Below the pieces are notes generated by a model, which was not told the origin of the DNA, searched no databases, and was given only the letters and a program-made list of their open reading frames with translations. From NCBI GenBank assembly GCA_963789555.1, contig CAWBKY010000003.1, positions 62,001-126,000 of the forward strand: a stretch of DNA of 64,000 bases, written 5' to 3'. This document shows, in pieces, positions 1-6,922 of this stretch. The first letter of the stretch is position 1, and each line of letters begins with the position of its first letter. The position numbers were made by a program, and so were the translations under genes. Source of the stretch: JACXTP01 sp963789555. Lineage in GTDB: Archaea > Thermoplasmatota > Thermoplasmata > Methanomassiliicoccales > UBA472.

Positions 1-211
1 GTGGCGTGCCGACCTTGACATCGAAGGTCTTGGTCTTTGGGTCGATGATGACCTTGACCGGGACCTTCATTCCCGCAAAGGATTTCGTCTTCTCGTTGAT
101 CTTGGCGACGACCTGGACCACGTTGATCCCCGTCGGTCCCAGGGCCGGGCCGAGCGGCGGACCGGGGGTGGCCTTGCCGCCGTCCACTAAAACTTCGATT
201 GTCTCTGGCAT
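1..211 (-). CDS. rpl11: Ribosomal protein L11 (N-terminal part, cut by window edge)
   Basis: The reverse strand reads from an ATG at 211 to the window edge and begins MPETIEVLVDGG, then has the proline- and glycine-rich stretch GPPLGPALGPTGIN typical of the L11 N-terminal domain. L11 forms the stalk base of the large ribosomal subunit and binds 23S rRNA and the GTPase factors. Only about 70 residues are present; the rest lies outside the window. It starts 4 bases after the spt5 stop codon, so the two are almost certainly co-transcribed, matching the common archaeal order secE-spt5-rpl11. Confidence 0.93.
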   Translation of the reverse strand, partial: MPETIEVLVDGGKATPGPPLGPALGPTGINVVQVVAKINEKTKSFAGMKVPVKVIIDPKTKTFDVKVGTP

Positions 212-215
212 AATG

Positions 216-1085
216 TCACTTCTCCTTCTCGAGCACTCTCACATGGTCGCCGCGGACCGTCACCGGTATGGGGACAGTGGCCTCGAACAGCTCCACCGTG
301 ATCTCTTCTTTGCTCTCATCGATCTTCTGTACCCTGGCCTTCTCACCCTTGAACGGCCCGGCCACAAGCTCGACCACATCGCCCTCCATGATGCCCGAGA
401 CCAATGGCTTGGGCGTCAGGAAGTGCTCGATCTCGCCGAACTTGGTCTCGCCCTCCACCAGGCCTTTGGATTTGCGGACGCCGCGAACGGTCTCGCGCAC
501 CAGGTCGGTGTTCATACCTTCCAGGAACACATATCCGTCCAGTTTGTCCGGGGCAAGAAGTGCGAATATGCCCTTCTCCCCTACCTTGGCCTTGCTGGCG
601 ACACCGTCGGCGACATTGCGCTCGTGACCGATGGACGTCTTCAGCACCATGATGGACTGCTTGGCGACCGCGGAGAACTCGATGCGGTCGCAGACAGAGG
701 CACCGCCCTCAAGGCAGGCCTCCAGGGTGATCTTCACGATGTCGTCGAAACGGGCTCCGCGAGGGGCCTCCGCCATGACCTTGAGCTCTTTGGGCTTGCT
801 GCCCTCCATGGCGATCTTTGCCACCGGCTCCTTCAGGGAAGCACTGTCATAGAGCACTCCCGTGGTATCGGCCAGCTTCACGTCCCACTCCGGGGCGCCA
901 GGTTCGATGATGGCGATGATCCTAAGAATGATGATCTGTTTGGAGGCGTCCCCGCTCCTCAGCTGCACGGCCCAGGTGGCCACGCTGCCAGCGGACAGGC
1001 TGCGCGGTGCGTTCTCGCCTGTCAGGGAGAGGGCCCCGGCGCGCATAGCGGGCTGGGCCGCCTTCTGTTCCTCGAATTCGTTCAT
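216..1085 (-). CDS. spt5: Transcription elongation factor Spt5 (NusG family) with an N-terminal extension
   Basis: The C-terminal half is a normal archaeal Spt5: an NGN domain from about residue 145 (IMVLKTSIGHERNVAD, then GYVFLEG) and a KOW domain with DVVELVAGPFKGEKARV. Spt5 pairs with Spt4 and clamps RNA polymerase during elongation. Archaeal Spt5 is usually about 150 residues; this one is 289. The first ~140 residues look like a beta-sandwich (phrases such as SLSAGSVATWAVQL, PEWDVKLADT and VKITLEA) resembling NEW3/Ig-like folds, which is my inference. There is no in-frame stop or frameshift between the halves. The gene sits between secE and rpl11 on the same strand. Confidence 0.9.
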   Translation of the reverse strand: MNEFEEQKAAQPAMRAGALSLTGENAPRSLSAGSVATWAVQLRSGDASKQIIILRIIAIIEPGAPEWDVKLADTTGVLYDSASLKEPVAKIAMEGSKPKELKVMAEAPRGARFDDIVKITLEACLEGGASVCDRIEFSAVAKQSIMVLKTSIGHERNVADGVASKAKVGEKGIFALLAPDKLDGYVFLEGMNTDLVRETVRGVRKSKGLVEGETKFGEIEHFLTPKPLVSGIMEGDVVELVAGPFKGEKARVQKIDESKEEITVELFEATVPIPVTVRGDHVRVLEKEK

Positions 1086-1129
1086 GAAATTGACCCCGAA
1101 TGTGAAGAGTATCTATGGTAGGTCTCGGT

Positions 1130-1345
1130 CTACGGGCGGACCAGTTTCGCCGCCCAATATATGCCGAAGCCTAGGAGGCCTATGAGTATGACACCCAAGC
1201 CTGCGAGCATCATCGTCCTGCGGTACTCCTCGCCAGTGGGCTTACGGGACATCTTCAATACTCGCCCGTACTTGCCCTTACCGAGGCCCTTGAACCGCTC
1301 CTCGATCTTCTCCTGAATCTCCCAGGACTTATCGATGATGTCCAT
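1130..1345 (-). CDS. secE: Preprotein translocase subunit SecE (Sec61-gamma)
   Basis: A 71-residue protein with an amphipathic N-terminal helix rich in Lys and Glu (EIQEKIEERF), the conserved SRKPTGEEY segment, and one C-terminal transmembrane helix (LAGLGVILIGLLGFGIYWAA). This is the size and layout of archaeal SecE, which clamps the SecY channel in the membrane. It lies 44 bases before spt5 on the same strand, the standard archaeal arrangement, and about 60 bases after the upstream ftsZ. Confidence 0.93.
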   Translation of the reverse strand: MDIIDKSWEIQEKIEERFKGLGKGKYGRVLKMSRKPTGEEYRRTMMLAGLGVILIGLLGFGIYWAAKLVRP

Positions 1346-1409
1346 AGCTACGCCTTCTTGAATGCGGCCCTAATAGATACTCTTTTATTAAACTTTCTTT
1401 CGGCCGACC

Positions 1410-2516
1410 TCATTTGATGAAGTCCACGCCCATGGCCTTATGGGCTTGGCTCTCCTTGTGACCCAGCACGTATTTTGACTTCACGCCAGTCACGACCACC
1501 ATCACCCTCATCTTGTTCTCCAGGGCGGGGTCGATGGACGCCCCCCAGATGATCCTAGCGTTCGGACTGAGCTTGGATTGGATGATCTCGGCCACCTTCT
1601 CCGCCTCGGAGACGGTCATGTCCTCACCGCCGGTCACAGCGATCAAGGCGCCCGAGGCTCCGTTGATGTCGACGTCGATGAGCGGCGAATTGATGGCGCC
1701 GGTGACGGCCTCCTCCACCTTGTCCTCGTCCTCTCCCTCGCCCAGACCGATCATGGCCACGCCGGCCCCCTTCATGATGGTCTTGAGGTCGTTGAAGTCC
1801 AAGTTCACCAGGCCAGGTTTGGTGATCATCTCGGTGATGCCCTTGATGGCCCGCATCAGCACCTCGTCCGCCACCTTGAAAGCGGCGTTCAAGGAGTGCC
1901 TGGGGCATATCTCCAACAATTTCTCGTTAGGTACCACGATGACGGTGTCGGCGACGGAACGGAGGCGTTCCAGCCCCCACTCGGCGTTCTCGGAGCGAAT
2001 GACGCCTTCCGCCTTGAAGGGGGAGGTAACGATGGCGATGGTGAGCGCGCCCATGTCCTTGGCCATCTGGGCCACGTAAGGGGCAGAACCGGTCCCCGTG
2101 CCCCCGCCCAACCCGGCGGTGACGAAGACGATGTCGGTGCCGTTCAGGGCCTTGCGCAGGTCCTCCTCGGCCTCTCGGGCGGACTCCTCGCCCACCTGGG
2201 GCAGGGCACCAGCGCCCAATCCGCGTGTGCTCCTCCGGCCCAGTAGGACCTTGTGATGCGCCCTGGTGATGAGGAGGTGCTGAGCATCGGTGTTGCAGGC
2301 ATATAGCTCCGCGTCCCGGATGTTGGAGTCGTAGAGGCGGTTGATGGTGTTCGAACCACCGCCGCCGCATCCGAAGATCTTGATGTTGGTCTTCAGGCTG
2401 GTAAGGATGCGTTCCAGTTCCTCGTCCTCAGCCGAGACGGCGCGGTAGGGTTGCGTCTTCTCGGGGGTGCCAGATGGACCCGCTTTTGAAATGGCATCGG
2501 AGATGAATGACTTCAT
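1410..2516 (-). CDS. ftsZ: Cell division GTPase FtsZ (FtsZ1-like paralogue A)
   Basis: A 368-residue FtsZ, the tubulin-like GTPase that polymerises into the division ring. The nucleotide-binding GCGGGGSNTINR segment lies near residue 49 and the tubulin signature GGGTGTGSAP near residue 140. The T7 catalytic loop VNLDFNDLKTIM is present. The first ~35 residues are a variable tail (MKSFISDAISKAG). It is the first gene of the ftsZ-secE-spt5-rpl11 series. A second, closely similar ftsZ lies about 0.7 kb upstream on the same strand. An 80-base stretch (1747-1826) is identical to 3573-3652 in that paralogue. Confidence 0.96.
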   Translation of the reverse strand: MKSFISDAISKAGPSGTPEKTQPYRAVSAEDEELERILTSLKTNIKIFGCGGGGSNTINRLYDSNIRDAELYACNTDAQHLLITRAHHKVLLGRRSTRGLGAGALPQVGEESAREAEEDLRKALNGTDIVFVTAGLGGGTGTGSAPYVAQMAKDMGALTIAIVTSPFKAEGVIRSENAEWGLERLRSVADTVIVVPNEKLLEICPRHSLNAAFKVADEVLMRAIKGITEMITKPGLVNLDFNDLKTIMKGAGVAMIGLGEGEDEDKVEEAVTGAINSPLIDVDINGASGALIAVTGGEDMTVSEAEKVAEIIQSKLSPNARIIWGASIDPALENKMRVMVVVTGVKSKYVLGHKESQAHKAMGVDFIK

Positions 2517-2819
2517 TGTTATTTCCTCCCGGAAGGCTGGGCTTCACTTGCAGTGCCCCATCCTTGCGGAGGGTTAGCGGCTACCAGATTTTAATATATT
2601 TCGGTTTGATTCCTATAATACCTCATTTTTCTCCCGAACGAGAATGAGTGCGACCATTAACTGGTCGTATTGAAAAAAGCCCTCTATATTTTTTCTGATA
2701 ATAAGATAATAATATGTTAAAAGTAATTTACTTTATGCCAATCATGATTTACATTATGTAAAGTATATTAACCAATAAGTCAATCATATCTTACTATATT
2801 CCATGTCTGGGTGGTCGAT
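2517..2819. promoter_or_regulatory. Divergent AT-rich intergenic region with two box A elements and two palindromes
   Basis: About 300 bases between ftsZ A (leftward) and the HTH gene (rightward), with no gene seen. On the minus strand an AAATATATTAAAAT box A at 2588-2603 can serve ftsZ A. On the plus strand GTATATTAA near 2763-2771 is a box A for the HTH gene, predicting a start of transcription near 2795. Two perfect palindromes, AAGTAATTTACTT (2721-2733) and TTTACATTATGTAAA (2748-2762), lie just upstream of that box and may be operators. Confidence 0.6.
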
Positions 2820-3011
2820 GTGAAGAACAAGGTCAGGTTATATCGCGCCATGACCAACCTCACGCAGGAGGAGCTCGCCAAGAAGCTGGGGGTATCCCGG
2901 CAGACTATCATCTCCATTGAGAACGAGTCGTCAGACCCCTCCCTTCAATTGGCGATGAAGATGGCGAGACTGTTCAAGGTCCGGGTGGAGGACCTCTTCT
3001 CATTGGACTGA
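2820..3011 (+). CDS. Small Xre/Cro-type HTH transcription regulator
   Basis: A protein of about 63 residues that is essentially one helix-turn-helix domain: NLTQEELAKKLGVSRQTI is the HTH and ISIENESSDPSLQLAMKMA completes the lambda-repressor-like fold. It matches the short archaeal and bacterial YozG-like regulators ending in RVEDLFSLD. A GTG at 2811 is in frame, but the GGGTGG motif just before 2820 and the usual family start (MKNKVRLYR) favour GTG at 2820. It is divergent from ftsZ A and convergent with the second ftsZ. The palindromes upstream fit autoregulation, which is an inference. Confidence 0.88.
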   Translation: MKNKVRLYRAMTNLTQEELAKKLGVSRQTIISIENESSDPSLQLAMKMARLFKVRVEDLFSLD

Positions 3012-3127
3012 CTGTAGAGCTCAGCGTGGCTCCCCACATAGGTAATGGCTGCGATAGGACATCGTCACCGATAAGGGTCCACCACCGGCCTTTGAGGGTA
3101 ACCAGGACGATGGGCGGAATAATGGTC

Positions 3128-3156
3128 GACCCTGCCGTGAACCGATCGGCAGGGTC
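3128..3156. repeat. 10-bp perfect inverted repeat between convergent genes
   Basis: GACCCTGCCG at 3128-3137 and its exact reverse complement at 3147-3156 are separated by 9 bases. It lies in the 215-base gap between the convergent stops of the HTH gene (3011) and the second ftsZ (3227). A transcript hairpin acting as a barrier or 3' end stabiliser is possible. There is no strong T-run next to it, so a terminator role is unproven. I see no gene in this gap. Confidence 0.4.
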
Positions 3157-3226
3157 ATCATCCACTCTCTTCCCCCGGTCCGGGCGTGGCATGGACCAAC
3201 CTTGGGCGGGCCTTATGCTTGCCCGC

Positions 3227-4357
3227 TCACTTGATGAAGTCTAGGTCCGCGTCCTTCAGCTTCTTTGCCTCGTCGGACTTGCCCAGTATCTGCGTGGAGC
3301 GCACGCCCGCCATCACCACCATGACCCTGATCTTGTGCTCCAAGCCCGGGTCCACGCCCGCGCCCCAGATGATCCTCGCCGAGGGACTGATGCGCTTGTG
3401 GACCTCCTCCGCCACCTTCTGGGCGTCGGATATGGTCATGTCCGGGCCGCCAGTTACATTCACCAGGGCGCCAGTGGCGGTGGAGATGTCGACCTCCAGC
3501 AGAGGGGAGTTCAAAGCCTCCTCGATGGCCTCCAGGGCGCGGTCCTCCGCGTGCCCGTCCGACTCTCCCATCCCGATCATGGCCACGCCGGCCCCCTTCA
3601 TGATGGTCTTGAGGTCGTTGAAGTCCAAGTTCACCAGGCCAGGTTTGGTGATGAGTTCAGTGATGCCCTTGATGGCCCTTGTCAGCACATCGTCGGCAAC
3701 CTTGAACGCTGCGTTCAGGGAGAGCCTAGGGTAAAGTTGCAGCAGCTTGTCGTTGGGGATGACGATGACGGTGTCGGCCGCGTTGCGAAGGCGTTGCAGG
3801 CCCCACTCCGCGTTCTCCATGCGCATCTTGCCCTCGCCCTTGAACGGCAGGGTGACCACGGCAATGGTCAAGGCGCCCATGTCTTTGGCGGTCTCTGCCA
3901 CCACGGCCGCCGATCCGGTCCCGGTGCCTCCGCCCATGCCGGCGGTCACGAAGACGATGTTGGCATCAATCAAAGCCTTCTTCAGCTCTGGCTCCGCTTC
4001 CTTGGCCGCGGCCTCACCCATCTGGGGGATGGCGCCCGCCCCGAGTCCACGGGTGCTCCTCCGGCCCAGGAGGATCTTGTGCTGCGCCCTCGCTGCCAGC
4101 AGGTGCTGGGCGTCGGTATTGGCGGCATAGGTCTCGGCTCCAGCGATGTTCTCTTCGGATATGCGGGATATGGTGTTCGAGCCACCGCCACCACAACCGA
4201 TGATCTTGATGTTGGTCTTAAGCTTCTGGAGAAGCTCCATGAGCTCCGCGTCAGTGTTGTCGACCGATACCGGCGACGGCGCTGGCGCCCGCGGTTCCAT
4301 CCGTACCGGCGTCTCACTATCTCTCGCTAAAGCTTCTTCTACCAACGATTTCATCAT
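3227..4357 (-). CDS. ftsZ: Cell division GTPase FtsZ (FtsZ1-like paralogue B)
   Basis: A second FtsZ of about 376 residues. It has GCGGGGSNTISR for nucleotide binding, the GGGTGTGSAA tubulin signature and the same T7 loop (VNLDFNDLKTIM) as paralogue A. The N-terminal tail (MMKSLVEEALARDS, then a Pro/Ala-rich linker) resembles that of paralogue A, and the C-terminus ends DLDFIK versus GVDFIK, so the two are a tandem duplicate pair. A TTG start at 4378 is open, but GGAAGGG placed just upstream supports the ATG at 4357 (or 4354). It is separated from paralogue A by the HTH gene on the opposite strand. Confidence 0.95.
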   Translation of the reverse strand: MMKSLVEEALARDSETPVRMEPRAPAPSPVSVDNTDAELMELLQKLKTNIKIIGCGGGGSNTISRISEENIAGAETYAANTDAQHLLAARAQHKILLGRRSTRGLGAGAIPQMGEAAAKEAEPELKKALIDANIVFVTAGMGGGTGTGSAAVVAETAKDMGALTIAVVTLPFKGEGKMRMENAEWGLQRLRNAADTVIVIPNDKLLQLYPRLSLNAAFKVADDVLTRAIKGITELITKPGLVNLDFNDLKTIMKGAGVAMIGMGESDGHAEDRALEAIEEALNSPLLEVDISTATGALVNVTGGPDMTISDAQKVAEEVHKRISPSARIIWGAGVDPGLEHKIRVMVVMAGVRSTQILGKSDEAKKLKDADLDFIK

Positions 4358-4504
4358 CCCAAATCCCTTCCTGCGCAATAATGCGATTTAACTGTCAGCA
4401 GTATATGTTTGAATCAATAAAAAACCTACGGGGGAATCCCCCCTCGCGAGACCGATATTAGGGTCGCGAAAAGCATATTTGCCGCCTTGTGCCTCCTATC
4501 TACT

Positions 4505-4777
4505 ATGATAGCGAGGGCGGACGTGCGATTCCGAGGCAGGGTGCAAGGGGTGCACTTCCGTAATTTCACTCGCAAGTACGCCAAGAGGCTGCAGGTGAGC
4601 GGTTGGGTGAGGAACCTCCCTGACGGATCCGTGGAAGCTCTGTTCGAAGGCGAGGACGGCGCAATAAACGAGGTCATCCGCATGCTCACTGAAGAACAAC
4701 CGTATGCGCAGGTCGAGCACGTTGACGTCATCTGGTCCCGTTCTCTCAACGAGTTCCCCAACTTCGAGATCCATTGA
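4505..4777 (+). CDS. acyP: Acylphosphatase
   Basis: A protein of about 90 residues with the complete acylphosphatase signature. RFRGRVQGVHFRNFTRKYA carries the phosphate-binding loop and catalytic Arg, and GWVRNLPDGSVEALFEG contains the catalytic Asn. It hydrolyses acyl phosphates such as carbamoyl phosphate. An upstream in-frame ATG at 4487 is open, but family alignments start close to IARADVRFRG, favouring the ATG at 4505. The gene is convergent with the TatD-type gene; the stops are 2 bases apart. Confidence 0.93.
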   Translation: MIARADVRFRGRVQGVHFRNFTRKYAKRLQVSGWVRNLPDGSVEALFEGEDGAINEVIRMLTEEQPYAQVEHVDVIWSRSLNEFPNFEIH

Positions 4778-4778
4778 T

Positions 4779-5622
4779 TCAATCGATCTTGATGCCATAG
4801 ACCCGCTCAGGATTGTCCTTGGAGATCCTCCAAGCGATATCCTGTTGTCCCTCGTCGCCGGTCAACAAGGTCTTGATCCGTTTTGGCACGGTGGATATCC
4901 CCAGCACCGCCCCTGGTCTGGTCGGGTCGTCCATGAAATCAGTCTCCAATAGGAAGCGGTGCCCTTTGCCCAAGGCCTCGGCGAAGGCGCTCTTGCTGGC
5001 AAGCACGGAGGGCATCACCCCATGGTTCTCCTCTGCCGTGACCAGCGGAGCGCAGAAATGTTTGACCACCTTTCCCCGGTCCAATCCCACGCGGTCCGCC
5101 ATCGAGGCCAGGTCCGCCAGGGTTTCCGGGGTGGCGCTCTCGGAGTGGATGACTATGGCGCAACCGACCTCCTTGCACAACCTCATGCCATGGCTCAGGA
5201 TCTCGTTGGAGGCGGCCATCATCTCCTCCGACACTGGGAAATGCGGGCGGCCCACTTCGCCGATGGCCACGGCTTTACCCTCACGCACCAAGGAGGCGGC
5301 GGCCTCCATCGCCCCCATCATTATCTCCTTGGCCTTCGGAAGGCCATGCTCCTCTGCTAAAGGTAAAAGGAGGACTGGGTAGGGACCGACGGTGCAGAAC
5401 ACCTTGACCGCGGTCTCCCGATTGCATCTTTCGGCCAGACCGAGTCGTGATTTCATACGAGAGTGCGAAGTCCTCGACGTCGTGGACCTGCACCTGGTCA
5501 TAAGGCATGTGGCTCAGGATCAAGTGGGTCCCGCCCGCCTTCTGGAACTCTTTGACCGCTTCCACGTTCCGGCCCTGCGGCTGGAGATGGATATGGTTGT
5601 CCAATATCGGCACTTGGGTCAA
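4779..5622 (-). CDS. TatD-related metal-dependent hydrolase (one frameshift)
   Basis: The N-terminal piece begins at a TTG at 5622 with VPILDNHIHLQPQGRN, where NHIHL is the metal-binding HxH of the amidohydrolase/TatD family. Near 5450 the frame changes by one base, and the second fragment continues with VFCTVGPYP, AIGEVGRPH, IVIHSESA and LLETDFMDDP, all TatD-type metal-site or core segments. The family contains Mg-dependent DNases and related hydrolases; the substrate here is unknown. The TTG start overlaps the TBP stop (TTGA), so the two are translationally coupled. The protein would be about 280 residues once the frame is restored. Confidence 0.82.
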
Positions 5623-6167
5623 CGTAACAGTCCTGCTGCCTTCAGCTCTTGGGCGATCTTGTTCACCGCGGTCTCGACGTCCTGAGGTTTCCGCGCGCCG
5701 GTGCAGACCAGCTTGCCAGAGCCGAACAGCAGGACCACGACCTTGGGGTCATCGAGCCTATAGACCAGTCCAGGGAACTGCTCCGGTTCGTACTCCACCC
5801 GCTCCAGGCCCAGCGATATGGCGACGGCGTTTAGGTTGATCTCCTGTCCTAGGTCGGAGGAGGCGACGATGTTCTGCACCTCGATCTTCGGCTCCACACC
5901 GATCTTGATGCCTGCCTTCTCGATCTGCTTGGCCACCTTGTTTATGGCCACCTTGACATGCTCCAGGCTCTTGGCCCCGGTGCACACCACCTTGCCGCTC
6001 CGGAACAGGAGCGTCGCGGTCTTGGGGTCCTTCAAACGATAGATGAGCCCAGGGAACCGCTCAGGCTCATATTCGGCGCCGTCCAAGGCCAGCGCGATTG
6101 ATTGCAGGTCGAGCTCCACCCCCAGCGAGGTCGATGCCACCACGTTCTCGATCTTGATCTTGGCCAT
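5619..6167 (-). CDS. tbp: TATA-box-binding protein
   Basis: A 182-residue TBP made of two pseudo-symmetric halves. The first has IENVVASTSLG, FPGLIYRLKDPK and GKVVCTGAKS; the second has VQNIVASSDLG, FPGLVYRLDDPK and GKLVCTGARK. These are the saddle-forming repeats that bind box A and recruit TFB and RNA polymerase. The length is normal for archaea. A box A (TATTTAAATA around 6197-6208) lies about 35 bases upstream on the same strand, so the leader is very short. The TatD-type gene follows with overlapping stop and start. Confidence 0.98.
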   Translation of the reverse strand: MAKIKIENVVASTSLGVELDLQSIALALDGAEYEPERFPGLIYRLKDPKTATLLFRSGKVVCTGAKSLEHVKVAINKVAKQIEKAGIKIGVEPKIEVQNIVASSDLGQEINLNAVAISLGLERVEYEPEQFPGLVYRLDDPKVVVLLFGSGKLVCTGARKPQDVETAVNKIAQELKAAGLLR

Positions 6168-6196
6168 CGGTTCACCTTAAAATTTCTCTCGGCTCG

Positions 6197-6220
6197 TATT
6201 TAAATACCATATATATAGGA
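6197..6220 (-). promoter_or_regulatory. Promoter (box A) of tbp
   Basis: On the minus strand GTATTTAAATACG (6197-6208) follows CCTATATATATGG (6210-6220). The first is placed so that transcription would begin near 6178, about 11 bases before the tbp start codon. Both are typical archaeal box A sequences. Confidence 0.6.
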
Positions 6221-6329
6221 TTTATTGATTTATGACATTCCAGACGCTCCAAGGCCTGGTTGTGGCTCCGTTATCGTTAAGTAGGTCCCAACCGTCCCGG
6301 TCGGCTACCGATCCCAAGAGGTCGATGGA

Positions 6330-6467
6330 ATGTTGGACGAAAGGATCTATCTGCTGGCCGGCGAGTATCTATTGGCGACCCTCTGCGTGCTTTCCGTATC
6401 GAAGGTCTGGATGGACCATTTCGATGATGTGGCGGGGGCCAAGGAGAGGCCGCCCAGAGGTTTGTGA
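6330..6467 (+). CDS. Possible small protein of 45 residues
   Basis: An ATG-to-TGA reading of 45 codons beginning MLDERIYLLAGEYLLATLCV and ending KERPPRGL. Codon choice (GAG, GCC, AAG, GTC) resembles the neighbours, and a hydrophobic stretch LLAGEYLLATLCVLSV could be a single membrane helix. An AGAGGT motif lies 7-8 bases upstream. I do not recognise it. It sits in the 415-base gap between tbp and the RHH regulator; the rest of that gap holds only promoter sequence. It could be chance. Confidence 0.35.
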   Translation: MLDERIYLLAGEYLLATLCVLSVSKVWMDHFDDVAGAKERPPRGL

Positions 6468-6500
6468 ATCATCGCTTTGCCAGCTTTCCATCCGTAAATC

Positions 6501-6560
6501 TTTATATATTTTCAAACGCATCTTGCAATCGTCTGACGAAATTGACGTATTCGTCTGACA
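6501..6560 (+). promoter_or_regulatory. Promoter and candidate operator of the RHH-ftsZ operon
   Basis: A strong box A, TTTATATATT, lies at 6501-6510 and predicts transcription starting near 6530-6535. Exactly there are two direct copies of TCGTCTGAC (6529-6537 and 6551-6559), spaced 22 bases apart. They also form an inverted pair GACGAA (6535-6540) and TTCGTC (6550-6555). Tandem sites two helical turns apart are what RHH repressors commonly bind, so autoregulation by the next gene is a reasonable inference. Confidence 0.55.
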
Positions 6561-6582
6561 TCAAACGTTCCAGAGCTGGGCC

Positions 6583-6894
6583 ATGGTCGATAGCGAGAGA
6601 ATAACCATCAGGCTACCTTCAGAGAAGCTGCAGGCCTTGCAGAACCTCGTGGACACTGGGAAGTACCCCACCATCTCCGATGCCATCAGGGCCGCCATAG
6701 ACAGCTTCATCGAGACCCACTTCACCCCCGAGTACATCGAGAGGGTGACGGTGGAGCTGCCCAAGGGCAAGCTCATCGAGCTGGAGGCGCTGGTCAAGGA
6801 TGGGGACTCGGTCTCGATCGACGACGCCATCAGGAACGCGGTCAGGGAGTACGTCCGCATGAGGCTGGAGCAGGCAGTCAACGACATGAAATGA
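6583..6894 (+). CDS. Tandem ribbon-helix-helix regulator, CdrS-like, upstream of ftsZ
   Basis: A 103-residue protein with two RHH (CopG/MetJ-type) units. The first is ERITIRLPSEKLQALQNLVD followed by ISDAIRAAIDSFI; the second is ERVTVELPKGKLIELEALVK followed by IDDAIRNAVREYV. Each has the beta-strand plus two helices of the fold. It stands 28 bases before a third ftsZ on the same strand. In haloarchaea the RHH protein CdrS is co-transcribed with ftsZ2 and controls cell division genes. The context here is the same, so a division regulator role is likely, though CdrS itself has a single RHH unit. Confidence 0.85.
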   Translation: MVDSERITIRLPSEKLQALQNLVDTGKYPTISDAIRAAIDSFIETHFTPEYIERVTVELPKGKLIELEALVKDGDSVSIDDAIRNAVREYVRMRLEQAVNDMK

Positions 6895-6922
6895 GTGGCC
6901 TTGCCCGCCGGGAGCGAATGGG

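Noticed and set aside
3335..4330. 331-residue open frame on the plus strand opposite ftsZ B
   Set aside because: His/Gly-rich shadow of a GC-rich gene, with no recognisable family; the minus-strand FtsZ is certain.
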